NCBI GenBank assembly: GCA_903918315.1
Contig: CAIXEA010000152.1
Location: 18,797 to 82,796 of the forward strand
DNA from: an uncultured Acetobacteraceae bacterium
GTDB taxonomy: Bacteria > Pseudomonadota > Alphaproteobacteria > Acetobacterales > Acetobacteraceae
DNA length: 64,000 nt
Reading direction: 5' to 3'
The translations under genes and the position numbers were made by a program. Positions 38,609 to 49,504 of this stretch are shown here, piece after piece (positions within the stretch are counted from its first letter, which is position 1; every line of letters starts with the position of its first letter). The notes beneath the pieces were generated by a model that saw only the letters and a program-made list of their open reading frames with translations, was not told where the DNA came from and searched no databases.

Positions 38609-39618
38609 CGTACCGGCAGGAACCGGGTGTCGAGCATGGATTTCGGATCCCCCTCGCCTTTGACGAGCCCCTGCTCCTTGAACCAGCGCACCTGATCGAG
38701 GACATCGGCCACGTCGAGCGCGCCGCCCTCGTCGTAATAGCCGACACCGTTGAGGATCTTATTCCGCGCGTCCGGGTCGCCGGTGAAGACGTATTTCGTG
38801 ATCAGGCTGATGGCCGCGTCGGTGCTGGCGTCCACAATGGGCTTGCCTTGCGCGTCCAGACGCAGGAAGGCGGCGCGGTAATCGGCCACGCCGCGCTGGT
38901 AGGCCTTGGCGAAACGCCGGAGCAGATCGGGTTTGGTGCCGATCATCGCTGGGGTCGTGAAGACGGCGGTGATCTGGTAGGGCACCACGTCCCCGGCCCA
39001 GCCCAGAATATGGGCCTGCCCGGAGGCCGCCAGCGGCTTGGCCTGGGACGCGATGGCGATCGTCGCATCCACCTGCCCGGTGCTGACGGCGGCGGCCATG
39101 TTGGAGATCTGCTGCAATGGCCGCAGCGTCAGGGATTTGACGTCGAAGCCTTTGGCTTCGGCGATGCGGCCCGCCATGTAGTGGAAGGATGACCCGTACT
39201 GCGTGATGGCGAAGCTGTGCCCGCCGAGCTTGGCGATATCGGTCATGCCGGCGTCATAGGCGGCGTTGGACGCGAGGATGGCCGAACCCTCGTAGCCTTT
39301 CTGCTCATGCAGGGCGCCGCCGATAACCTTCAGCGTACCCTTTTCGGCGAGGTTGAAGAACCCGCCGGTCAGCGCGGTGACCCCGACATCGACATCCCCC
39401 GACACCGCCGCCGCGGCGATGGGCTGAGCGGCTTCGAAGAACCGGAAGGTGAGATCGATGCCTTCGTCGCGGAAATAGCCGCTTTCCTGCGCCATGTAGA
39501 ATGGCGCGGGGGAGAGCGTGTGGAGCAGGCCGAGGCGCAGTGGCTCCGCGGCCTCGGCGGTGAGGGGCAGGCAGAGCAGGCCGGGCAGCAGCCAACGGCG
39601 GGCGAACCAGTCAGGCAT
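38605..39618 (-). CDS. ABC transporter substrate-binding protein (SsuA/NMT1-like)
   Basis: MPDWFARRWLLPGLLCLPLTAEAAEPLRLGLLHTLSPAPFYMAQESGYFRDEGIDLTFRFFEA. Confidence 0.85.
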   Translation of the reverse strand: MPDWFARRWLLPGLLCLPLTAEAAEPLRLGLLHTLSPAPFYMAQESGYFRDEGIDLTFRFFEAAQPIAAAAVSGDVDVGVTALTGGFFNLAEKGTLKVIGGALHEQKGYEGSAILASNAAYDAGMTDIAKLGGHSFAITQYGSSFHYMAGRIAEAKGFDVKSLTLRPLQQISNMAAAVSTGQVDATIAIASQAKPLAASGQAHILGWAGDVVPYQITAVFTTPAMIGTKPDLLRRFAKAYQRGVADYRAAFLRLDAQGKPIVDASTDAAISLITKYVFTGDPDARNKILNGVGYYDEGGALDVADVLDQVRWFKEQGLVKGEGDPKSMLDTRFLPVR

Positions 39619-39816
39619 CAATGGCTTCCAATCCCAGGATCGATCGTCGAACATGGGACAGGTCGCCGCGGCGCGGGTCAAGCGGGTGTACCGCCGGGCA
39701 AGCGATCGGATCCAACAGATGATCGTTTACCGGCCCCGGCAACGCAGCGGCCCGCGCGGCCATCCGCTGACCGAGGTCAAGGGATGCAACCGCGACGGGC
39801 CACCGGTCAGGCCTGG

Positions 39817-40038
39817 TTACTTTTGTGAGGCGCTGTGAGCGTCGACGGTCTTCTTCTGGGCGATGTCGCTGTGCTCATGCGCCTTCGTGGCGCTCTTTTT
39901 GGCGTCCTCGGCCTTGCCAGTGACATGGGCATGCGCGGCTTCGTGATGGAGATTCGCCGCGGCAACGTGGGAAGCAGCGGCCGCGTGATGCGTGGCAACG
40001 GCCGGATGCGTCATCGTGTTGGTACTGGACATGGACAT
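39817..40038 (-). CDS. Small Ala/His-rich low-complexity protein
   Basis: MSMSSTNTMTHPAVATHHAAAASHVAAANLHHEAAHAHVTGKAEDAKKSATKAHEHSDIAQKKTVDAHSASQK. Confidence 0.5.
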   Translation of the reverse strand: MSMSSTNTMTHPAVATHHAAAASHVAAANLHHEAAHAHVTGKAEDAKKSATKAHEHSDIAQKKTVDAHSASQK

Positions 40039-40197
40039 GGTCCTTCTGTGCGAAGCCCGTGACCTGGGCGGACCTCCATCCCGCCGCCACCCGACGCAGC
40101 GTCGACGTGGTGACCGGACGGAGCCCACCAGCTGGGACTCTGCGACCGGACCTTAGGGGCGATGAGGACGGCGGCGGCAGCGGCGGAATATACGCAG

Positions 40198-40240
40198 CCG
40201 CGATCCTAGCAGCGCACCGAAGGCGCTGCTAGGATCGCGG
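40198..40240 (-). terminator. Strong hairpin overlapping the 3' end of the AvcD-like deaminase gene
   Basis: CCGCGATCCTAGCAGCG-CACCGAAGG-CGCTGCTAGGATCGCGG, 17-bp perfect stem; deaminase stop codon (40229..40231) lies within it; no U-tract seen. Confidence 0.6.
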
Positions 40241-41746
40241 GGTCAGATGCCCGGCCAGGGGCCGCAGGGCGAGCTCTTCCATCGTGAGATAGGCGGGATA
40301 GATTACATCGACCATCGGCCGCGCCTCATTCGATGGGTCGAACCAGTCGCGGGCCCGGCCGCCCGCGTCCTTGCGCCGCCCCTTTTGAAAAATATCCTGA
40401 TAGCGTGCGGGGGAAATACCCAGGAACGGCTTGAATTCGACCCGATTGGTGCTGTCGCCTTCCACTTCGATTTCGTTGGCATGCAGGCGTTTGGCCATGC
40501 TTTTGGGGTAGGGCTCGATATAGACGACCCGCCGGATCCCAGCCGCCAGAATATGTTTGGTGCAGTTATGACAGGGGAAGGTGGTGGAATAGAGCACGCC
40601 ATCCTTGATGCTGCGCCCGAGCCGCGCGGCATCGCAAATCGCGTGCATCTCGGCATGCACGACGCGGCCATATTCGGTCAGGTCGAGGATGGATGCGTTG
40701 GCCAGGACGCTTTTCTTCTCGGTCAGATTTTGTACTATATCCGACACGGACCCATGCGCCAGCGCCTTGTCGGACAGCATGCCGTCGTCGCTCAGCCGCT
40801 GGAACAGGTCACGCAGGACCTCCCTTATTTCGGCGGTGTTCGGATCGTGGCCCAGTTTGACATCGCGAAAATCGGGCTCCTCCGAATCCCAGTAGGCGCC
40901 ACCGAATGCTTTCGGAACTTCGTTGCACCCCTGGACGATCAGTTCGCCACCCGGGGAAAAAACCGCCGCGCCGACCTGCCGGGACAGGTCGGTTGACCGC
41001 AACGCGGCCGAAGCCGCTGCATACATGCCCAGTTCGTCGCGGGAGGGTCCGATATCCACGCGGCCAAAAAATGCCTGGATGAAGCGCCCGAGCTGCGCCT
41101 GCATCGCGGTGCGGTTCAACCCATCGATGAAGACGTCGCCGAGATGGAACGTGTCACGCAGCTGCTGGCCGAACTCCCGATCGACTTCGCTGGCATCGGT
41201 TTCGATCAGGTCCTCCGCCTTCTCGGCCAGGGCAATGGTCCGCGTCGTGGGGGACATGGTGCGGCGAAGCTGTTCCTGCAACAAAGCCCGGCGTTCCTCA
41301 CGCGGGCCGTAGGCGGACACCAGGATGAACTGCTTGCCGTAAATCTGGCGCAGAAACGCGACTTCCTCCGGCCGTTTGAGCTGACGGATAACATAGGCAA
41401 TGTTTTCGGCCGGCGTTCCCACATCGCCCGACTCACCCTGGCGCCGCGATCGAATGGCCTTCACCGCCACACGGGCCAGCGCGGCGGCGTCGCCGGTCTG
41501 ACGCCGGATCGCATTGCCATATTTCATTTTCGAATCGGCCTCGGCGAAAAAATCGCCCTCCAGGATCGGAAGACCAGTCGAAATCGCAACCATTTCCTCG
41601 GTCAGCCGAATGGAGACCGGCCGATACCCCACGCGCGCCAAAGCGTCATTCAGCGCCTGCGTCATCGCGTCCATATCGACGCCGATGGGACCGGCAATGC
41701 CAATGAAGAGCTCCGGCCGGGCAATCGGCGATAAGATTTCGGGCAT
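40229..41746 (-). CDS. Anti-phage dCTP/dCMP deaminase, AvcD-like (P-loop N-terminal domain plus zinc deaminase)
   Basis: LFIGIAGPIGVDMDAMTQAL; VVHAEMHAICDAARLG (HAE) and TTFPCHNCTKHILAAGIRRVVYIEPYPKS (PCxxC). Confidence 0.82.
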   Translation of the reverse strand: MPEILSPIARPELFIGIAGPIGVDMDAMTQALNDALARVGYRPVSIRLTEEMVAISTGLPILEGDFFAEADSKMKYGNAIRRQTGDAAALARVAVKAIRSRRQGESGDVGTPAENIAYVIRQLKRPEEVAFLRQIYGKQFILVSAYGPREERRALLQEQLRRTMSPTTRTIALAEKAEDLIETDASEVDREFGQQLRDTFHLGDVFIDGLNRTAMQAQLGRFIQAFFGRVDIGPSRDELGMYAAASAALRSTDLSRQVGAAVFSPGGELIVQGCNEVPKAFGGAYWDSEEPDFRDVKLGHDPNTAEIREVLRDLFQRLSDDGMLSDKALAHGSVSDIVQNLTEKKSVLANASILDLTEYGRVVHAEMHAICDAARLGRSIKDGVLYSTTFPCHNCTKHILAAGIRRVVYIEPYPKSMAKRLHANEIEVEGDSTNRVEFKPFLGISPARYQDIFQKGRRKDAGGRARDWFDPSNEARPMVDVIYPAYLTMEELALRPLAGHLTPRS

Positions 41747-41871
41747 TCGAGGATGACTGCTTCCATGATGGTGCACACAGTTCACCGTACCGTCGCGGAG
41801 TCGCCAAAGCGAGGGCAAAGAGTCACGCCACGGGCTGACCTTTCCCCGCGGGACGTGCTAACCCCCCGCGC

Positions 41872-43683
<1,812 letters not shown>

Positions 43684-43712
43684 GGTTCGAGCGGCGGCTT
43701 TGCACGGACGCG

Positions 43713-44534
43713 TCAGCCGCCGGCGATCCGTCCAACGCCCTCCAAAATCCGCTCCAGGTCATCCACTTCACGGTCATTCGGTTCCACCAGCACGTGCCCG
43801 ACGCCCAGGGCCGCGTAATCCGCCAGTCGCGTCTTCAATTCCGCCGTGTCCAGCCCATCCCAGCGGATGCGCATGGAGATGGCGAAGTCCGGCTCGGGCC
43901 GGGCCTTGCGGAGGCGTTCGACAATCGGGGCGATCTCAGCCGGTGACTGGCGGCTGCCGTGCCAGCCTTGCAGGCCCAGCGCGCGCTTGATCTGGCGCTC
44001 CGCCGTGCCGCCGATCCAAATGGGGATCGGGTGGGATGGCCGGGGCAGCATGCGCATGTTTTCGATTTTCGCGTCGATGAAATTTGATTCGAACGTGACA
44101 GGATCATTGTTCCACACCGCCTGCATCATCGCGATGCCTTCATCCATGCGCCGGCCGCGTTCCCGGAACGGGACCCCGAGGGCGGCGAATTCCGGCTCCA
44201 GCCAGCCCACCCCGGCCCCCAGAATGAGGCGCCCGGCTGAGAGCTCCTGCAAAGTGCCGAGCTCTTTCGCCAAAGGCAGCGGGTGGCGCATGGGCAATAC
44301 GAGGACGGAGGTCCCGAGCCGCACCCGGCGGGTGACGGCGGCGACCCAGCTGAGCACGACCACGGGATCATAAAAGACCGGTGTCGGCGGATAGGGCGCG
44401 TCCTTGGGAACGATGATGTGCTCGCTGACCCAGACATCCGCGAGGCCCAGGGCCTCCGCCCGCATGGCATGACGCAGGATGCGGTCGGGGGACGATTGCT
44501 GACCGGCCTGCGGCAGATGAATACCGAGTTGCAT
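43713..44534 (-). CDS. LLM class F420-dependent oxidoreductase family protein
   Basis: MQLGIHLPQAGQQSSPDRILRHAMRAEALGLADVWVSEHIIVP; GAGVGWLEPEFAALGVPFRERGRRMDE. Confidence 0.87.
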   Translation of the reverse strand: MQLGIHLPQAGQQSSPDRILRHAMRAEALGLADVWVSEHIIVPKDAPYPPTPVFYDPVVVLSWVAAVTRRVRLGTSVLVLPMRHPLPLAKELGTLQELSAGRLILGAGVGWLEPEFAALGVPFRERGRRMDEGIAMMQAVWNNDPVTFESNFIDAKIENMRMLPRPSHPIPIWIGGTAERQIKRALGLQGWHGSRQSPAEIAPIVERLRKARPEPDFAISMRIRWDGLDTAELKTRLADYAALGVGHVLVEPNDREVDDLERILEGVGRIAGG

Positions 44535-44702
44535 GAAGCTGTCTCCAATGAAAATAGAAGGGTATTACCCCAGCAATTGCCTGCTGACGCAATCTATTGT
44601 GTTGCGCCCTCTTGAATGAACGCTACGCGGAGCCCAATGATGTTGTGCAACGTCACATGATTGCCACGTTTTCTTTCGCTACGTTCAAAAAGGACTGTTC
44701 CC

Positions 44703-46349
44703 TTGCCAGAAGCACCCATCCGTACGGCGTTGTTCGTCGATTTCGACCAGGTTTATGGTGGACTGTACCGCATTCGACCGGAAGCGGCGGAACGCTTCGC
44801 CACCCAGCCCGACAAATGGCTGCGCTTCTTCGAAGAAGGCCGCCATGTCGGCGGCTTCGACGACAATGAGGACCCGACTCAGCGGGTGATTCTGGTGCGG
44901 AAATGCTACCTCAATCCCGTGGGTTCGGTGCGCAACTCCACCCCGGGCCCCTTCCGCAACGGCGTGCCGGGCCGCGACACGGCCGAAAGCTTCAGCAAAT
45001 ACCGGGCCTATTTCACCCGCGCCGCATTTTCGGTGGTGGACTGCCCGCCGCTGACCAGCCGCGGCAAGAACTCCGCCGATATCGTGATGGCGATGGATAT
45101 CATCGACGCGCTGGGGCACAAAACGCATTTCGAGGAATTCATCATCCTCTCCGGCGACGCCGATTTCACGCCGGTGCTGCTGCGGCTGCGGGAGCATGAC
45201 CGCGCAACGACCATCCTGGGCGATACGCTGGTCGCGGCGGCCTATCGCGCGGCCTGCGACAACCAGGTGCGCCAGCAGGACTTCATCGAGCAGGCGATGG
45301 GCCTGACCGCCCCGCCACCGGGGGCGCGCGACGAAGAAGACCGGATCAACGGCGCCCGCCCATCCGTGATCACCAACGTCACGCAGGCCGTCACCCTGTA
45401 TCTGCGCCAGGGCGGCCCCCGCCCGATCAACCACCTGATCCCGGTGTTCAATGGGTTCCCCGAATTCGTCTACCCCGCGGACGGGCTGAAATGGTTCGGC
45501 TACGGTTCCCTCACCCGGCTGGTGGAGGAAATGGCGCATCGCGAGCCCGCGTTGCAGATCGACAAGAGCGACCCCAGTTTCTGGGTCCTGTCCTGCCTGC
45601 CGGCCTCGGAAGACGGAGATCAATCGCCCGACGACACCGAACTGACAGCCCGCATCATCAGCTGCGTGCGGGAGATTCTGGCGCAGGAACCCGAGCCGGT
45701 CCCGCTTGCGCGGCTCGGTCAGTTGGTGCGTCATGACCTGCCGGAGCTGGGCGATGCCGATTGGCCCGGCGGCGCCCGGTTCGCCGATTTGCTGCGTGAC
45801 GCGCGCGATCCGCATATCGTGGTACTGCCGGAACCGCCCGGCTACGCCCATGACCCGATCGCCCATCCGGCGAATGACGTGCGCCAGCCGGCCGACACCG
45901 AGCCGGGCACGGCGATGCGCGGGCTGGTGGCCAAGATCACCCAGGTGTCCGGTTGCCCGGCGCTGCGGCCCGACGAATTCCGGCTGCTGTTCGAACAGAT
46001 TGCCGCCGAGTTGCAGCAGTTGAACGGCGCCCCGGCCGTGCCCTGGACGCAATGGTATCTGGCCTCGGCCGTCTATGAACGCTGCGCCGAACATGGCGCC
46101 CGGATCACCCGCGACGCCGTGTCGTATATCCTGACCAGCCTGGAAAATGCCGGCTACAACTGGCATGCCGGCGTGGACTATCACACCCGCGACAACCTGA
46201 CGGAGACGTTCCTCGACAACGTGGAAGCGCTTTGCGAGGGCGCGCGGCTGGAGTTGTCGGATGATGAGCTGACGCTGCTGGAAGATTGGATCTGCGATAC
46301 GCAGATCGAACCCCCCGCTTCGATCAACCCGTCACCGGTGGAGCCGTAA
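44703..46349 (+). CDS. NYN domain (LabA/PIN-like) protein with LOTUS/OST-HTH-like C-terminal regions
   Basis: IRTALFVDFDQVYGGLYR...KNSADIVMAMDIIDALGHKTHFEEFIILSGDADFTPVLLRLREHDRATTILG; PLARLGQLVRHDLPELGDADWPGGARFADLLRDARDPHIVVL. Confidence 0.75.
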   Translation: MPEAPIRTALFVDFDQVYGGLYRIRPEAAERFATQPDKWLRFFEEGRHVGGFDDNEDPTQRVILVRKCYLNPVGSVRNSTPGPFRNGVPGRDTAESFSKYRAYFTRAAFSVVDCPPLTSRGKNSADIVMAMDIIDALGHKTHFEEFIILSGDADFTPVLLRLREHDRATTILGDTLVAAAYRAACDNQVRQQDFIEQAMGLTAPPPGARDEEDRINGARPSVITNVTQAVTLYLRQGGPRPINHLIPVFNGFPEFVYPADGLKWFGYGSLTRLVEEMAHREPALQIDKSDPSFWVLSCLPASEDGDQSPDDTELTARIISCVREILAQEPEPVPLARLGQLVRHDLPELGDADWPGGARFADLLRDARDPHIVVLPEPPGYAHDPIAHPANDVRQPADTEPGTAMRGLVAKITQVSGCPALRPDEFRLLFEQIAAELQQLNGAPAVPWTQWYLASAVYERCAEHGARITRDAVSYILTSLENAGYNWHAGVDYHTRDNLTETFLDNVEALCEGARLELSDDELTLLEDWICDTQIEPPASINPSPVEP

Positions 46350-46377
46350 CCGCTACCGCTTGACCGGGCCCGCCGCT

Positions 46378-46893
46378 TTACCGCGCGCCCGGGCCGAAGC
46401 CGGGCATCTGCATCTTCATGCCGTTGATCATCATGTCGCCCGGCTTCATGTCAGCCGGACAGGGGCCCAGCCATTTCGCGGATTGGGTCATGGTCTGATC
46501 CGCCCCAGCCCCCTGCATCGGCGGGTCGAAATGCGATTTCATGACCGTGGTATAGGCTGAATCGCCCGTGATCGTGGTGACCGAATGGGATGTCACCTGC
46601 CGTGATCCAACCTGGCACACCGAATCGCTGGTGATGGTGGCGCCATCGCGCCGCGTGCTGTGCTGGCTGCACACGTTCCCCATGGTGCCGGCCCCCATCT
46701 CCCGCGCTTTCGCTTCCACCACCGCGTCGACACACAGGCTCATGAGCTGCGCATCGCTGCGCCCCGTATCCATCGATGTTTCCCACAAGCCGGGCTTGCG
46801 CGCCGGCATGTCCTGCGCGCAAGCCACGGGCGCGTAAGCCAGGGGGGCGAAGCCGCACAATGCGGCGGTGATCAGCGATGACAGACGAATCAT
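46378..46893 (-). CDS. DUF3617 family secreted protein
   Basis: MIRLSSLITAALCGFAPLAYA...RKPGLWETSMDTG...SLCVDAVVEAKA; disulfide-type Cys pattern. Confidence 0.75.
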   Translation of the reverse strand: MIRLSSLITAALCGFAPLAYAPVACAQDMPARKPGLWETSMDTGRSDAQLMSLCVDAVVEAKAREMGAGTMGNVCSQHSTRRDGATITSDSVCQVGSRQVTSHSVTTITGDSAYTTVMKSHFDPPMQGAGADQTMTQSAKWLGPCPADMKPGDMMINGMKMQMPGFGPGAR

Positions 46894-46904
46894 GGCGAAA
46901 CCCC

Positions 46905-48023
46905 TTACATCCAATGTTTCAAACGTTCCGAAGCCTCAATCATATCGGCCTCCGGGCCGCAATAGCTGAAGCGCAGGAAGCGGTGGCCGCGGGTGCGATC
47001 GAAATCGACGCCGGGTGTGACCGCGACGCCGGTTTCCGCCAGCATCCGCGCGCAAAACGCCATGCTGTCATTCGAGCGCCCCGCCAGATCGGCGTAGATA
47101 TAAAACGCGCCCTCCGCGGGGCTGAGCCGATCGAATCCGGCCTCGGGCAGAGCGCGCAGCAGATGGTCGCGGGATCGGCGGTAGCGGACAATATTGGCCT
47201 GTAGCTCAGCATGGCAGTCGAACGCCGCCTCCGCCACGACCTGGGAAATATAGGGCGCGCTGATGAACATATTCTGCGCCAGGCACTCGACCGGGCGAAC
47301 GAGGTCCTCGGGCAGGATCAGCCAGCCGATGCGCCATCCGGTCATTGAGAAGTATTTGGAGAAGCTGTTGACCACCACGGCGTTCGCACTGAACCCGGCG
47401 GCGGAGGCGATAGCGCTGTCGTAATGCAGCCCGTGATAGATCTCGTCGCTGATCAACCGCACCCCATTGGCGTCGCACCAGCGCGCGATGGCGGCCAGTT
47501 CATCCGGATGCAGCATGGTGCCGACGGGATTGCAGGGGCTGGCGACGATCAGACCGTCCGGCTTGGGGTCGAGCGCCTCCAGCATGGCCACGCTGGGTTG
47601 GAACCGGGTTTCCGGCCCCGCCTCCATGATCACCGGGGTCATGCCGAGCGCGGTGATGATATTGACATAAGGCGGGTAGAACGGCGCCGCCATCGCCACG
47701 CGGTCACCGGGATCGAAGGCCGCCAGGAACGCCAGCGGAAATGCGCCGGAGGCCCCAACCGTCACCGCCACACGCTCGATCGGCAGCTCGATCCCATACC
47801 AGTCCCGGTAATGCGCCACGATCCGTTCGCGCAGCGAGCGGCGGCCGAAGGCCTCCGTATACCCCAGGGGATCGCCGGAGCGGAGCGCGGCTTGTGCCGC
47901 CGCCACCGCGCCAGCGGGGGCACCGGTGCCGGGCTGGCCCACTTCCATGCGGATCGTACGGACCCCACCCGGCGGCAAGGCCGCCTGACGCGCATTCGCG
48001 GCCGAGATGACGTCCATCACCAT
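46905..48023 (-). CDS. PLP-dependent aminotransferase (class I/II)
   Basis: VTVGASGAFPLAFLAAF; SPCNPVGTMLHPDELAAIA; VVNSFSKYFSMTGWRIGWLILP. Confidence 0.9.
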   Translation of the reverse strand: MVMDVISAANARQAALPPGGVRTIRMEVGQPGTGAPAGAVAAAQAALRSGDPLGYTEAFGRRSLRERIVAHYRDWYGIELPIERVAVTVGASGAFPLAFLAAFDPGDRVAMAAPFYPPYVNIITALGMTPVIMEAGPETRFQPSVAMLEALDPKPDGLIVASPCNPVGTMLHPDELAAIARWCDANGVRLISDEIYHGLHYDSAIASAAGFSANAVVVNSFSKYFSMTGWRIGWLILPEDLVRPVECLAQNMFISAPYISQVVAEAAFDCHAELQANIVRYRRSRDHLLRALPEAGFDRLSPAEGAFYIYADLAGRSNDSMAFCARMLAETGVAVTPGVDFDRTRGHRFLRFSYCGPEADMIEASERLKHWM

Positions 48024-48067
48024 GAACGGCGGTGCGAAAGCCCCCCGCCCGACCTTGAGGGCCACCG

Positions 48068-49504
48068 CTAGCCCCCGGTCGCGGCGAGGCCGGCGTCCCG
48101 CGGATCGGTCGCGAAGCCGCAACTTTCAGCGCGGCCAGGCAGATAGCGGGAGCAGGCGATCACATTGGCGCGCCCGGGCTCGGGCACGCTGGCCGCCATC
48201 GGCTGGCCGGTGCGCAGGGCGTTAAGCAGCGCGGCCGCCACGGCGGTGGGCGCGCCCGCCTGACCGGACCCGGCGGCCCCGGCGCGGAAGGCATACTCCG
48301 ACGGGTTCCAGACGATCCCCGCCGACAGCAGCGGCAGCGTCGCCGTGTGGGGCGAGGCGGCCAACAAGAAGCCAAGCCCTGGCACCATGCGGCCAGTGCC
48401 GAACAGGTTGTCCATCGTCATGGCGCACATGACCGCGTTGCCCGCCTGATCGACGGCGCCGAAGCTGGTCGAGGCCGGCAACGGTGGCAGCCCGGCTGGC
48501 GGCAGATCAGCCGTTTGCAGCACTTGCTCGGCGCTGATGCCGCCGGCACGCCAGCGGGCGGCCGCGGCCAGCCCGCGCGCGGTGGCGGCGCCAAGGTCAT
48601 TCGGATTCCGGCTCAGGACCCCGAAGGCCGCGGCGGAAGCGAGGCCGCCATCGGCCGGCGGCGGCAAAAAGGCGATCTTGTCCTGCTGGTATGAAGCGAT
48701 CAGCGCGCCAACCGCCTTGGGTAGCGCGCCGCGCAGATCCGCGACGGTCATCGGCCCGCCGGCCTGACGGGATCCGTCCTCGATCCGGCGCGCGAGCACG
48801 CCCTGATACAGGTCGCCAACCCCGGAAACACGCAGCTGCGACAGGGTGCCGGCCAGTTCCGGCTGAATCATGGTCTGACCTTCGACCAGCGGCGCCCCGC
48901 CCCGGCTGAACACGGCCCGGGCACCGGGATCCGCCATCAGCGGGCCGGAAACGAGCGCGAGGTCACGGACGAAGGCGCGCGACGCCGGGGTGCCCTGGCG
49001 CGCCAGTTGCTCGGCCTGACCGACGAGGCTTTCGAAGGGCAGCTTGCCGTAGTGATTGTGCAGCAGGAACAGGCCACGCGCCGTCATCGGCAAGGCGGCC
49101 GGACGATCGCCGCCCCCGGATGCCGGCGCGGCCGGCACGAAGACAATCGCCTCCGGGATACCACCGTTCAAAGACCGCTTATCCGCCGCGTAAGCCAGAC
49201 AGGCACCACCGCCGCCCAGCCCGGCGCGGGACGGGAGCGTGACCGACAGGGCGAATCCCATCGCCACGGCCGCATCGGCCGCGGAGCCACCGCCTGAGAG
49301 AACCTCCCGCCCGACCAACGCCGCGCGGGGTTCATCGGCCACCGCGCCACCGAGAAACCCGCCGACATAGCCTTGCTGGCCGGGCTGCGGGCCGCCGCCG
49401 CCGAACAGTGAGTCGCTCACTTTGTCGATGGTGCCGCATGCCGCGAGGGACAGGCTGATCAGCAATGAGACAGCAGCGCGAGGCCGCGCTAAACTCGCCC
49501 TCAT
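48068..49504 (-). CDS. Gamma-glutamyltransferase family lipoprotein
   Basis: Lipobox LSLAAC; REVLSGGGSAADAAVAMGFALSVTLPSRAGLGGGGACL; STSFGAVDQAGNAVMCAMTMDNLFGTGRMVPGLGFLL (small-subunit start with Thr). Confidence 0.8.
   Translation of the reverse strand: MRASLARPRAAVSLLISLSLAACGTIDKVSDSLFGGGGPQPGQQGYVGGFLGGAVADEPRAALVGREVLSGGGSAADAAVAMGFALSVTLPSRAGLGGGGACLAYAADKRSLNGGIPEAIVFVPAAPASGGGDRPAALPMTARGLFLLHNHYGKLPFESLVGQAEQLARQGTPASRAFVRDLALVSGPLMADPGARAVFSRGGAPLVEGQTMIQPELAGTLSQLRVSGVGDLYQGVLARRIEDGSRQAGGPMTVADLRGALPKAVGALIASYQQDKIAFLPPPADGGLASAAAFGVLSRNPNDLGAATARGLAAAARWRAGGISAEQVLQTADLPPAGLPPLPASTSFGAVDQAGNAVMCAMTMDNLFGTGRMVPGLGFLLAASPHTATLPLLSAGIVWNPSEYAFRAGAAGSGQAGAPTAVAAALLNALRTGQPMAASVPEPGRANVIACSRYLPGRAESCGFATDPRDAGLAATGG

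Noticed and set aside
39817-40128. Histone H1-like protein
   Set aside because: The Ala/His/Lys-rich composition is suggestive but there are no clear PKKA-type repeats; left as a low-complexity small protein.
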